This document shows, one piece after another, positions 51,404 to 61,402 of a stretch of 64,000 nucleotides of DNA. The notes under the pieces were generated by a model, which did no database searches, was not told the DNA's origin, and saw nothing but the letters and a program-made list of their open reading frames with translations. The position numbers and the translations under genes are program-made. Each line of letters begins with the position of its first letter. Positions within the stretch are counted from its first letter, which is position 1. Source of the stretch: Sphingobacterium thalpophilum (GTDB taxonomy: Bacteria > Bacteroidota > Bacteroidia > Sphingobacteriales > Sphingobacteriaceae); contig NZ_LR590484.1 of NCBI RefSeq assembly GCF_901482695.1, positions 682,001-746,000 on the forward strand, in the 5' to 3' direction.

Positions 51404-53824
51404 ATGATACAGAATTATATAAAAATAGCATTTCGAAATATCCTTAAAAACAAAGGATATGCGGCGATTAATATCATTGGACTGGCAATGGGGCTAGCCT
51501 GCTGCCTATTAATTGTTATATATCTACAGAACGAACTATCTTACGATAGATATCATGACAACAAAGAGCGTATTTACCGCATCGTTCACGAATACAAAGA
51601 TCCAAGTGGAAACGAACAGGAACAAATATGGGGTAACGCTCCTATTGGTGAGGCACTCGAATCCGATTTTCCTGAAATCGAAAAGGTGGTTCAATTTTCT
51701 GGTCAGACCTCCATCTTGCTCAGACAGGGGAACAAAAAGTTTCAGGAAGAGAACGTATTCTTCATGGATTCTACTGCCTTTGATGTATTCAGCTGGAAAG
51801 TACTTGCAGGTAATCCGCATACAGCCTTAAAAGATCCCTATACGGTGGTATTGACGGAGAGTACAGCCAAAAAGTATTTTGGAAATCAAAATCCTATCGG
51901 TAAAACTTTGGAAGGCGGGCTGGCAGCGGGCCGGGCGAATGCGGGATCATATAAAGTGACTGCCGTCATGCAAGATATACCTGCAAATTCACACTTCACT
52001 TTCGATGCCCTACTTTCCATGAGTACTTTTAGAAAGCAGCGCCCCGGCATCTTCGAAAAGGAGGGTTGGGACTATGTCGACTTTTACACCTATTTTCTGA
52101 CTTCGAAGCAATTTGACGCCGGCAAGTTTAATCAAAAAATTCCAGATTTTCTTCAACGTCATCTTCCGCTGGACGGAAATACAAATGCGAGATATAATTT
52201 CCATATCGAACCCTTGCTTAGTGCTTATATGCATTCAGCGGCAGACCGGCAGCCCGGCACCACTGGCAGTTATCAAAACTTATATATATTTGGGATCATT
52301 GCCGGATTTATCCTGCTCATCGCCTGCGTCAATTTTATGAACCTAGCCACTTCAAGGTCAATGGAAAGGGCGAAAGAGGTCGGTGTCCGAAAGTACGTCG
52401 GAGCTAGCAGAAGCAGCCTGATCTTCCAGTTCATGTCCGAATCCCTTACACTTGTGCTGATAAGCGGAATGTTGGCAATAGTAATCGTTCTGGCCTGCCT
52501 CCCATTTTTAGGTGCATTCTCAGGTAAACAAATCAACTATTCAGCCTTACAGAACAGCACCACCTGGTCAATATTCATACTGACAACAATGTTCACAGGG
52601 ATTTTAGCGGCAAGTTACCCAGCTTTGGTCCTCGCCAGCTTTAACCCTATAAAGGTGCTCAAGGGAACCTTTGGTAACAGTAAAGGGGGCGCCTTGGTAC
52701 GCAGAGGATTAGTTGTTTTCCAATTTTGCCTTTCCATTGCATTGATTGCCGGAACAGTAATCGTCTTCTCCCAACTAAATCAACTGCAACAGCAGGATCT
52801 GGGATTCCAAAAAGAACAACGGCTTGTAATTGATTATAATTTTGACGAAAAGGTCAATAACAACCTCGAAGCCATCAAATCAATGTTTGCCAAAGATAAA
52901 GACATACTATCGGTGACCGCCTCACGTACGGTCCCCGGGACGTTTCTTCCTAATGCAGGGACGGAAATCATTTCCGAAGATGGTACAATGACCTCATTTG
53001 CCCCTTTTCTTTATGAAGTAGATGTCGACTTTATTCCAAATATCGGTGTAAAAATGGCGGCGGGAAGAGCATATTCAAGAGATTTCCCGGCAGATACTGC
53101 GCATTCTCTTGTGATCAATGAAGCCGCAGCCAAACTCTGGGGTTATAAAAATCCTCAGGATATTATCGGCAAGCAATTTCGGCAGTGGGGAAAAGAAGGA
53201 ACGGTTATTGGCGTCGTAAAAGACTTCAACTACCTTTCTTTACACCGTAAAATTGAGCCGCTGGCCTTACGGCTCGAGCCCAGCAGCAGCCGATATCTCA
53301 CCCTCCAAATAGGACGTGCAAATCAGTCGGAAACAATTGAACGGATAGGTAAATTGTGGACTGAACTTGTTCCGCACCGCCCCTTCTTATATAGTTTTTT
53401 GGATGAAAGTTTTAACCGGCAGTATGAGGCGGATTTCAATTTCAGGCGGCTTTTTTCCGCATTTTCTGGATTTGCTCTGTTCATCGCCTGCTTAGGACTG
53501 CTAGGGCTGGTGACCTATACAGCCCAACAGCGGACGAAAGAAATTGGTGTCCGAAAAGTGCTGGGAGCATCCATCTATAATCTGGTGCTACTCCTTACTT
53601 CAGATTTTATCAGATTATTGGTTGTAGCACTATGCATTGCAACACCTTTATCCTGGATCGCCATGAATAAATGGCTGGATAACTTCGCTTATCATATACA
53701 GCCCAAATGGTGGATGTTTGCTTTTGCAGGTTTCGCTGCAGTTGTGATTGCCTTAATTACGGTGAGCTTTCAGACCTTTAAAGCTGCAAATGCAAATCCG
53801 GTAAATAGCTTACGAGATGAATGA
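51404..53824 (+). CDS. Fused double FtsX/MacB-type ABC permease 2
   Basis: From ATG 51404 the protein has 806 residues; a TTG at 51368 would add 12 residues of no interest. The first helix region is YAAINIIGLAMGLACCLLIV. Coupling motifs are KEVGVRKYVG in module 1 and KEIGVRKVLG in module 2. Module 2 begins near LVVFQFCLSIALIAGTVIVF, and the end is NPVNSLRDE. The periplasmic domains have the MacB-type NPIGKTLEGG and NPQDIIGKQF signatures. It begins 41 bases after permease 1. Domain order is the same as in its neighbours, but sequence divergence is large, so the copies are old. Confidence 0.9.
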   Translation: MIQNYIKIAFRNILKNKGYAAINIIGLAMGLACCLLIVIYLQNELSYDRYHDNKERIYRIVHEYKDPSGNEQEQIWGNAPIGEALESDFPEIEKVVQFSGQTSILLRQGNKKFQEENVFFMDSTAFDVFSWKVLAGNPHTALKDPYTVVLTESTAKKYFGNQNPIGKTLEGGLAAGRANAGSYKVTAVMQDIPANSHFTFDALLSMSTFRKQRPGIFEKEGWDYVDFYTYFLTSKQFDAGKFNQKIPDFLQRHLPLDGNTNARYNFHIEPLLSAYMHSAADRQPGTTGSYQNLYIFGIIAGFILLIACVNFMNLATSRSMERAKEVGVRKYVGASRSSLIFQFMSESLTLVLISGMLAIVIVLACLPFLGAFSGKQINYSALQNSTTWSIFILTTMFTGILAASYPALVLASFNPIKVLKGTFGNSKGGALVRRGLVVFQFCLSIALIAGTVIVFSQLNQLQQQDLGFQKEQRLVIDYNFDEKVNNNLEAIKSMFAKDKDILSVTASRTVPGTFLPNAGTEIISEDGTMTSFAPFLYEVDVDFIPNIGVKMAAGRAYSRDFPADTAHSLVINEAAAKLWGYKNPQDIIGKQFRQWGKEGTVIGVVKDFNYLSLHRKIEPLALRLEPSSSRYLTLQIGRANQSETIERIGKLWTELVPHRPFLYSFLDESFNRQYEADFNFRRLFSAFSGFALFIACLGLLGLVTYTAQQRTKEIGVRKVLGASIYNLVLLLTSDFIRLLVVALCIATPLSWIAMNKWLDNFAYHIQPKWWMFAFAGFAAVVIALITVSFQTFKAANANPVNSLRDE

Positions 53825-53862
53825 GTTTAACAACTTTTTTAAGAAATTAAAGATACACAGCA

Positions 53863-56271
53863 ATGGTTAGCATTTCATTAAAGACAGCTTATCGCTTTTT
53901 GAAAAAACATAAGTTGATCACGTTTATCAATGTGCTGAGCCTAGGGATTGGTATTACAGCGACATTGGTGATTTTTTTAATGATTCAGTATGATTATAGT
54001 TTTGATCGCCATGTACCAGACCGCGATCAGATCTATCGGGTCGTCAATAATGGGGATTTTAAAAACGCGGGCGTATTCGTTCCTCTCGTAAGAACTATGG
54101 AGGACGAACTGCCAAATCTGGAAGCCGTTGTTCCGATCTACCGCAGCCCTATTTCGAAACTGAAAGTCGCATCGGCAACGGACAAGTATCAGACATTTCC
54201 GAAAGAAAAACGTATTACTTTCGTTAGCAGCCAATATTTTAACATTTTCCCTAATAAGTGGCTGTCTGGAGATGCAGAGCAACTGAACAAACCAGGAACC
54301 ATCGTATTGACAAGAAAAACGATGGAGAGATTCTATGGCAGTCTCCCGCCGCTGGATGCACTAGGTAGAACAATAGTTTATGCAGACAGCATACCATTGC
54401 GGGTTGTCGGAATAATCGAAACAGCCAGACATAACTCTGACTTCAGTTTTGACAGCTTTATTTCAGTTGCCACAATTGCCCAAGATCATAACCTAAAGCA
54501 AATGTTTAATTGGGAAGCCTGGAACAGCATATCCGATGCCCACCAGGTTCTGATAAAAACAAAGCCCGGCACCTCAGCTCATGCAGTAGAAAACAACATC
54601 AATAGGCTACTTAAAAAGCACAAATATAAAATCGGCGAGAAAAATACGGATAAGTTAGAATTACAGCCATTGGCTGACGTACATTTCAACACAGCTTTTA
54701 ATTATGAAGCGACCAAACCCGAAACACTTCGCAATCTGGTCCTATTGGCTTTCTTTCTCTTAGCATTAGGTGCTGTCAATTTCGTGAATTTATCCACAGC
54801 GCAGTCTATCGAAAGGGCCAAAGAAATCGGAATACGTAAAACGCTCGGAAGCCCAAAATCGACATTGGTTAAGCAATTTTTATGTGAAACATTTTTAATT
54901 ACCTTGGTCGCGACCATTTTGGCCGTTGTTTTACTGCCATTGTTCCTACAGGTTTTTGAAGGATTTATACCAGAAAATTTAAGTCTGGAATTGCTGGACA
55001 AAAAAGTTATCGTTCTATTTTTGCTGGCTCAGCTTTTTGTCGTAACCCTGCTGGCAGGCTTCTATCCAGCAGGAGTGCTGACAGGATATGCTCCTGCCTT
55101 AGCGCTCAAAAACCAATTGGCCAAAAACACCAAACTATCCCGTAGTGCATGGATCCGCAAAGTGCTGACCGTCTTTCAATTTGTCATGGCTCAATCCTTT
55201 CTGATCTGTGTGCTGGTCGTGATTCAGCAGATAGATTATGTATCCCATAGAGATATGGGCTTTGAACGGAACGCTGTTCTTAATATCTACATTCCCGGAG
55301 CATTCCAAAATTCTGATAAAGGGGTGGCGCTAAAAAATGAGCTTCGAAAGCTCCCTGAAGTGAAAGCCGTCAGCTTTGGTAATATCGCCCCAGCCATGAA
55401 TGGATTTATGACAACTTCCATGAGCTTCGATCAGTCTGCAGAAAAGGAACCACTGACATTTGATAGCCGTTCTGGTGACGAAGACTACCTAAAGGTTTAT
55501 AAAATACCACTTGTGGCAGGTAAAAATATTCAGCTGCGCGACTCAACCAATGAAGTTCTGATCAATCGAAAAGGACTAGCATTATTACAGATTCAAAACC
55601 CACAAGATGCCATCGGAAAAACATTTGAGAACGGTCAGAATACCATCGTCGGTGTTATGGAGGATTTTGACCTCGCATCCGCGCGCCAGGGGGTAAAACC
55701 GGTTTTATATATCGGCAATAAACAAGGTTATGTACTTCATATTGCCCTGGACGAGCAACACCCGGAAAATTGGAAAAACGCCATCGATAAAATATCGGCA
55801 AACTACAAAGTGTTATTTCCTGACGATGAGCTTGACCTCCGGTTTGTCGATGAAATAATTCAAAAGTTCTACAATCAGGAGAAGCAGCTATCCAAACTCC
55901 TGTCTTGGGCATTGGGGCTTTCGATCTTAATCGCATCTCTGGGATTATTTGGTCTTACGACTTTCACCGCAAACCAAAGAACAAAAGAAATTGGCATACG
56001 CAAAGTCCTGGGAGCCTCTGTCGCACAAATCACCTTTTTACTACTTAAAAACCTGCTCTCGCTAGTAGCCATTGCCTGCTTGATCGGGTTTCCGATCGCA
56101 TATTATTTCATGCATAGCTGGCTAAATGATTTCGCTTACCGCACAACCATAAGTCCATGGACATTTGGACTGTCGGCTCTTGGGCTGATCGCTTTCGCAA
56201 GTTTTGTCCTATCAACAAAAAGTGTTTCCGCCGCAAAAGCAAATCCGATAAATAGTTTGAGAGATGAATAA
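53863..56271 (+). CDS. Fused double FtsX/MacB-type ABC permease 3
   Basis: The 802-residue protein has first helix region LITFINVLSLGIGITATLVI, FtsX motif KEIGIRKTLGSP, a second module starting near FQFVMAQSFLICVLVVIQQI, and KEIGIRKVLGAS. It ends KANPINSLRDE. The first MacB-type domain differs from those of copies 1 and 2, with FVPLVRTMEDELPNLEAVVP instead of the usual opening. It begins 38 bases after permease 2. It shares the overall layout but would be expected to bind a different ligand or partner if periplasmic domains set specificity. Confidence 0.9.
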   Translation: MVSISLKTAYRFLKKHKLITFINVLSLGIGITATLVIFLMIQYDYSFDRHVPDRDQIYRVVNNGDFKNAGVFVPLVRTMEDELPNLEAVVPIYRSPISKLKVASATDKYQTFPKEKRITFVSSQYFNIFPNKWLSGDAEQLNKPGTIVLTRKTMERFYGSLPPLDALGRTIVYADSIPLRVVGIIETARHNSDFSFDSFISVATIAQDHNLKQMFNWEAWNSISDAHQVLIKTKPGTSAHAVENNINRLLKKHKYKIGEKNTDKLELQPLADVHFNTAFNYEATKPETLRNLVLLAFFLLALGAVNFVNLSTAQSIERAKEIGIRKTLGSPKSTLVKQFLCETFLITLVATILAVVLLPLFLQVFEGFIPENLSLELLDKKVIVLFLLAQLFVVTLLAGFYPAGVLTGYAPALALKNQLAKNTKLSRSAWIRKVLTVFQFVMAQSFLICVLVVIQQIDYVSHRDMGFERNAVLNIYIPGAFQNSDKGVALKNELRKLPEVKAVSFGNIAPAMNGFMTTSMSFDQSAEKEPLTFDSRSGDEDYLKVYKIPLVAGKNIQLRDSTNEVLINRKGLALLQIQNPQDAIGKTFENGQNTIVGVMEDFDLASARQGVKPVLYIGNKQGYVLHIALDEQHPENWKNAIDKISANYKVLFPDDELDLRFVDEIIQKFYNQEKQLSKLLSWALGLSILIASLGLFGLTTFTANQRTKEIGIRKVLGASVAQITFLLLKNLLSLVAIACLIGFPIAYYFMHSWLNDFAYRTTISPWTFGLSALGLIAFASFVLSTKSVSAAKANPINSLRDE

Positions 56272-56283
56272 ATAAAGGAAATC

Positions 56284-58665
56284 ATGGTCAGAAATTTCAT
56301 CAAAACCGCATGGCGAAGTATTTTTTCCAATATGTTCTATAGCGCCATTAATATTCTGGGACTGACCTCAGGGTTAGTGGTAGGAATATTCCTACTGTTG
56401 TGGATTCAGGACGGATTATCGTTTGACAGGTTCCATAGCCAGCACCGCAATATCTATAGAATCGGCATCGAGGGCGGTACAGGAATATCCAAACGCATAT
56501 TTAAGGCGATTATCGCTCCTGTGGGATCCTTGGCAAAAAAAGAGATTCCGGAAGTAGACGATGCTGTGCGTATCTTTAGAATTGGTGATGCCGCAATTAA
56601 ATACAAGGACAAAAGATTCAACGAAAAAGATTTTGCTTTCGTTGACCCGAGCTATTTCTCAGTATTCGATTTTCCGTTAATTCAAGGCAATCAACAGCAA
56701 CCATTTCCTGACAACAATTCTGTTGTGATTACCTCCCGCACTGCACAGCGTTATTTTGGTGAAGAAAATCCTATTGGGAAGACGATCATCATGGGCATGG
56801 AAGATTTGTGCACGGTGTCGGGGGTCATCGCTGATTATCCAGACAACTCAACATTTCAATTCCAGGTGCTCCTACCCCTATCGCGATACAATGAACAAGC
56901 ATATATCAAGACCAAAACAACCTATGACAATAAAACATATTTGTCATCAATGGACGAGGACTGGTCCAACTTTGCATTCGAAACTTATCTTCGATTAAGA
57001 CCTGACGCCGATGCGGTTACCGTGGCCCAAAAATTACAGAAAATTCACGGGCAGGCCAAACCTGAAGATGGTAAGGTCCCCTATATCACCCAGGAGCTTG
57101 CCAAAATGCATCTATACCAAATGGATGGTAGTGACGGTGGCATCGGGACCGTCCGCATCTTTATCGGAGTCGCCATATTAATCCTACTAATAGCGAGCAT
57201 CAATTATATTAATCTCTCGACTGCGCGCTCATTGCATCGTGCCAAAGAAGTCGGCATTCGAAAGGTTATCGGAGCAGACCGAAAAGCACTCTTCTTTCAG
57301 TTCATACTGGAAACGACACTTTTATTTGCTATCGCTGCTGCGGCGGCAATTGCATTAGCTTTCATCTTTCTGCCGCTCTTTAACAACTTCTCTGGCAAAC
57401 ATGTGACTCTCACTCTTTCTAACATTCAGATTTGGAGCTACATACTTTTGATGCTCTTGGCCACCCTTATCCTGGCAAGTGTCTATCCTGCGCTGCTCCT
57501 TTCCAACTTCAAGCCTATCCGCGTTATAAAAGGGCGAACAAGCATAAAAAAATCAAATTTCAGGAAGATATTGGTCATCTTGCAATTTACTGTTTCGATT
57601 GTACTGGTTACTATGACTATCGTCGTCGGGCGCCAATTGGAATATATGCGCCATAGAAATATTGGCTACGAGAGAGATCATATTGTGACCGTCCTCATGG
57701 GCAAAAAGATGGCAGAACATTTTGATGCGGCCAAAGGCGAGCTTCTAAAAGCCCGAGGTGTAAACGATGTCATCCGGCTCGGCCGGGATATGGTTTATGG
57801 GGGTAGTTCCACAGGAGATAATGATTGGGAAGGCAAACCCAGCAATTCAAACCTTTGGTTCAGCATCACTTATTCTGACCAATATACGCTCGACTTCTTC
57901 AAAATCAGGTTGGCACAGGGTCGGAATTTTACAGGTTCAGCTGCAGATTCAGCACATTTTATCGTCAACGAAACTGCCGTTCGCGAGATGGGATTAAAAA
58001 ACCCTATTGGTAGTAGGTTGCGCATCCGTACCATGCCGGGGACGATCATTGGTGTGGTAAAAGACTTTAATTACGCAAGCGCCCGGTATAAAATCGAACC
58101 AATGGTTTTCCAATATAGCCCCAAAGATTGCAGCATGTTGTATCTAAAGACAAATGCAGCCGACACAAAAGAGGCCCTGGCAAGTCTACAAGAGGTATGG
58201 AAAAGTTATTACGATGATATGCCCATTAGCTATAGTTTCTTGGATGAAAGCTACCAGAAGCAATATACCAATGAAGAAAAACAGGGTACATTATTCAATT
58301 TCTTTGCTTCTATAGCTATATTAATTTCCTGTTTGGGACTTTTAGGCCTCTGCACCTATACCGCACAGGTAAAAACGAAGGAAATCGGCATTCGCAAAGT
58401 ATTGGGAGCGACGGTATTGAACATCATACAAATGCTGAATAAGGAGTTTTTGATATTGGTCCTCATTGCAAATATTATCGCGATCCCCATAGCGTTATAC
58501 TTTACCACAAGCTGGCTTGAAGGCTTTGCATTCAGAATCACCGTACCGATAATGATCTTCTTGTTTGCTGGCAGCGCGACAATTGCCATTGCATTATTGA
58601 CAGTCAGTTTTCAATCTGTTAAGGCAGCAGTCGCTAGTCCGGTTAAGAGTCTGCGAGATGAATAG
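56284..58665 (+). CDS. Fused double FtsX/MacB-type ABC permease 4
   Basis: The 793-residue protein begins MVRNFIKTAWRSIFSNMFYS, with first helix INILGLTSGLVVGIFLLLWI. Module 1 carries KEVGIRKVIG and module 2, from LQFTVSIVLVTMTIVVG, carries KEIGIRKVLGAT. The end is SPVKSLRDE. The periplasmic part of module 2 contains GDNDWEGKPSNSNLWFSI, a loop also seen in recognisable form in copies 5 and 6. It begins 12 bases after permease 3, the tightest junction in the array. Confidence 0.9.
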   Translation: MVRNFIKTAWRSIFSNMFYSAINILGLTSGLVVGIFLLLWIQDGLSFDRFHSQHRNIYRIGIEGGTGISKRIFKAIIAPVGSLAKKEIPEVDDAVRIFRIGDAAIKYKDKRFNEKDFAFVDPSYFSVFDFPLIQGNQQQPFPDNNSVVITSRTAQRYFGEENPIGKTIIMGMEDLCTVSGVIADYPDNSTFQFQVLLPLSRYNEQAYIKTKTTYDNKTYLSSMDEDWSNFAFETYLRLRPDADAVTVAQKLQKIHGQAKPEDGKVPYITQELAKMHLYQMDGSDGGIGTVRIFIGVAILILLIASINYINLSTARSLHRAKEVGIRKVIGADRKALFFQFILETTLLFAIAAAAAIALAFIFLPLFNNFSGKHVTLTLSNIQIWSYILLMLLATLILASVYPALLLSNFKPIRVIKGRTSIKKSNFRKILVILQFTVSIVLVTMTIVVGRQLEYMRHRNIGYERDHIVTVLMGKKMAEHFDAAKGELLKARGVNDVIRLGRDMVYGGSSTGDNDWEGKPSNSNLWFSITYSDQYTLDFFKIRLAQGRNFTGSAADSAHFIVNETAVREMGLKNPIGSRLRIRTMPGTIIGVVKDFNYASARYKIEPMVFQYSPKDCSMLYLKTNAADTKEALASLQEVWKSYYDDMPISYSFLDESYQKQYTNEEKQGTLFNFFASIAILISCLGLLGLCTYTAQVKTKEIGIRKVLGATVLNIIQMLNKEFLILVLIANIIAIPIALYFTTSWLEGFAFRITVPIMIFLFAGSATIAIALLTVSFQSVKAAVASPVKSLRDE

Positions 58666-58683
58666 AAAGAAAAAACAAGCACC

Positions 58684-61047
58684 ATGATAAAGCTATTTTT
58701 AAAAACTGCGTTACGAAATCTTAAACGCACTCCCTTAAATACAGTCATCAATATTGTCGGACTATCCCTGGGGTTTGCAGTTGCTTTGGTGAGTACGCTG
58801 TGGATCCTGAAGCAGTTTTCCTTCAACCATTATTATAAAAACTATGATACGATCCATCAGTTGATGATGACCGGTACTTTCAACAATGAAAAATCGACAG
58901 ATGGAACTTCCACTCCTATCCCCCTGGCGAAGGTTTTGGAATCGGATTTTAAAGATGAAATCCAAGATGTTACATTGATTACTGATGCGGAAAGTAAGGC
59001 CATTAAAATGGGGGACAAAAAATTGAATGCAACAGGCTTTTACGCAATGGGCAAATTTTCGGAACTATTCTCCCTTGAAGCTATACAAGGAAATATCGCT
59101 ACCCCAACCGCAGCTTCCACCTTGATTATCTCTGAATCATTAGCCAACCGCTTATCGGAGACTTCAGATGTTATCGGAAAAACTATACAGCTCAACGGAA
59201 AAGAACAATATACGATACAAGGTATTTTTAGGGACATTCCAGAAAACAATACATTTCACAAACTGGAGTATGTTCTACCTTTTGTAGATTACCTCAGGAA
59301 AAATGAGGGTATCGAAAGATGGTCAAACTGTTTTTTTAGTACCTATGGCAAAATCGCGGATACGCAAAATATCCGGGAACTTGAGCATAAGCTAACCAGC
59401 ATCTTTAGAACAAATCTAACTGATATAAACCCCGAGATTTTACTGCATCCTATGTCCAAGTGGAATCTATATGATTCGTTCAAGAATGGTAAAAATGCCG
59501 GGGGGCAGATTCAATATGTATGGATGTTTGCCTGGATAAGTATATTTATTCTTTTGTTGGCCAGTATAAACTTTATTAATCTCAGTACAGCCCGCAGTCT
59601 AAAGAGAGGAAAGGAGATCGGTATTCTAAAATCTGTCGGTGTAAACCGTTGGCAGCTGATCACCGGCTTTTTAGTTGAATCCATCTTATCCGTATCCTGT
59701 GCATTTTTGATCGCAATCCTATTAAGTACTTTGCTGCTCCCATGGATTAACGCTGCAACGAATACCTCCTTAAGCATTCCATTTAATCGCGGTCAATTCT
59801 ATCTGTATGCTCTATTCGGAACTTTCGTTATAGGTATTCTCGCAGGACTATATCCCGCGCTGTTCTTATCCTCTTTTAACCCGATCCTTGCGCTTAAAGG
59901 AAAAATGAATATTAGCAAAAATGGATTCAAGACTAGAAAGGGAATGGTAATCGTGCAGCTTGCTATTTCCATCTTTCTAATGATTGCTACCTATCTGGTG
60001 ATAAAACAATTGCACTATACAAAAGATCGTCCGATTGGCTACAACACTTCAAACCTAGTGAACGTCAAAAGTAGCAGCGCATTAATTACCAAAAACTTTG
60101 CGGCCCTGCGAAAAGAACTGATCGATAGCCGTTTGATAGAAGATGCCTCTCTTTCTTCCAGCTCCATTAATCGGCTATCTTTAACTGGTGGTGGTTTTAA
60201 CTGGCAAGGGAATGAAACAAAAGAAGGATCCATTATGGGAATTTTCACCGTAGACGAACACTTTGCCAAAACCGTACAATGGAACTTTTTGAAGGGAAGA
60301 AATTTTTCTAGGGATTTCAACACAGATTCTACGGGTGTAATTATCAATGAAGCGGCGGCCAAATTTATGGGAGTGACGGATCTGACAAGCAAACAGCTAT
60401 CCAAGAGAGGAATCAATTATACGATTATAGGTGTCATACAGAACACGCTATCAGAATCCCCGTTCAAATCCATTACACCAACCGCCTATTTTCTTGACTT
60501 TTTGCCAAAAGACAAAATAACACTTAGACTGAATGAGCAACAAGATATGAATCAAACGATGAAAAAAATCGCTCAGCAATTTAATCGCTTTGATCCAGAT
60601 CTCATTTTTGATTATACATTCACGGATAAAGAATATGCTAGGCAATTTGAACAGATGGAAATCATCAAAAGCCTGACCAGTATTTTTACAGCGCTCGCCA
60701 TACTGATCTCCTGTCTTGGGCTATATGCTTTGGTCACCTTCCTAACGGAACAACGGCAAAAAGAAATTGGTATCCGCAAGGTGCTCGGAGCTTCAGAAGT
60801 TGGTTTATGGAAATTGTTATGCACGGAATATATCTGGTTGACATTGACCAGTTTTCTCATCGCAGCCCCTCTTGCCTATCTGCTAATGGAAACATGGTTA
60901 GAAAATTATGTCTATCGTATTTCAATTACCTGGACTGTATTTGGCCTTACTGGATTGACGGCTCTCGGCATTACCCTGATAACGGTCAGCTATCAAGCCA
61001 TTAAAGCAGCATTGGCCAATCCGGGGATCACCCTCCGGAACGAGTAA
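58684..61047 (+). CDS. Fused double FtsX/MacB-type ABC permease 5
   Basis: The 787-residue protein has first helix VINIVGLSLGFAVALVSTLW. The coupling motif of module 1 is altered, KEIGILKSVGVN, where the other copies have RK. Module 2 has the normal KEIGIRKVLGAS, and the end is the divergent NPGITLRNE. It begins 18 bases after permease 4. A gap of 355 bases with a nested hairpin follows, so it may be the last gene of the first transcript. The altered motif could reduce ATPase coupling in one half. Confidence 0.9.
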   Translation: MIKLFLKTALRNLKRTPLNTVINIVGLSLGFAVALVSTLWILKQFSFNHYYKNYDTIHQLMMTGTFNNEKSTDGTSTPIPLAKVLESDFKDEIQDVTLITDAESKAIKMGDKKLNATGFYAMGKFSELFSLEAIQGNIATPTAASTLIISESLANRLSETSDVIGKTIQLNGKEQYTIQGIFRDIPENNTFHKLEYVLPFVDYLRKNEGIERWSNCFFSTYGKIADTQNIRELEHKLTSIFRTNLTDINPEILLHPMSKWNLYDSFKNGKNAGGQIQYVWMFAWISIFILLLASINFINLSTARSLKRGKEIGILKSVGVNRWQLITGFLVESILSVSCAFLIAILLSTLLLPWINAATNTSLSIPFNRGQFYLYALFGTFVIGILAGLYPALFLSSFNPILALKGKMNISKNGFKTRKGMVIVQLAISIFLMIATYLVIKQLHYTKDRPIGYNTSNLVNVKSSSALITKNFAALRKELIDSRLIEDASLSSSSINRLSLTGGGFNWQGNETKEGSIMGIFTVDEHFAKTVQWNFLKGRNFSRDFNTDSTGVIINEAAAKFMGVTDLTSKQLSKRGINYTIIGVIQNTLSESPFKSITPTAYFLDFLPKDKITLRLNEQQDMNQTMKKIAQQFNRFDPDLIFDYTFTDKEYARQFEQMEIIKSLTSIFTALAILISCLGLYALVTFLTEQRQKEIGIRKVLGASEVGLWKLLCTEYIWLTLTSFLIAAPLAYLLMETWLENYVYRISITWTVFGLTGLTALGITLITVSYQAIKAALANPGITLRNE

Positions 61048-61402
61048 TACACATGTTCGGCGACGGACAGTAGACTGTCCGCTTCCGAACATACAACAGG
61101 TTCTTAAAACATATAACATCTAATAGTCAACAAGTTATATATATGGCAAACGGATTGAATTAACGAATTATAGTATACATGATCAGCATAGCACTATCAA
61201 CTAGGATAGATTGCTTGGCCAAACAGTAGATTATGAAAAAGTCAAAACCTCAATATAATGATTAAAAACCGAGCTTGCGAGCTCATCGAAGATAATTATA
61301 AATGACAGACATGAGATGACAGATCTGGGACAATAGACTAGGTTCGTAGGCTTTCGGCTTGCACAACCAAAATCTCAATGCTCAGATCTCAATATTAGAA
61401 AC
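61048..61402. other. Gap in the permease array
   Basis: A 355-base non-coding stretch between permeases 5 and 6, the only long one in the array. It holds a nested hairpin (61053-61092), then A/T-rich DNA with short motifs such as GATGACAGATCTGGGACAAT. I see no promoter box and no gene. It may mark a transcript boundary or a site of past insertion or deletion. Confidence 0.5.
61053..61092. terminator. Nested hairpin after permease 5
   Basis: ATGTTCGG/CCGAACAT is the outer stem and CGGACAG/CTGTCCG the inner stem around TAGA, with 3-base internal loops on each side. No T run follows. It may cut down read-through or shape the message. Confidence 0.55.
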
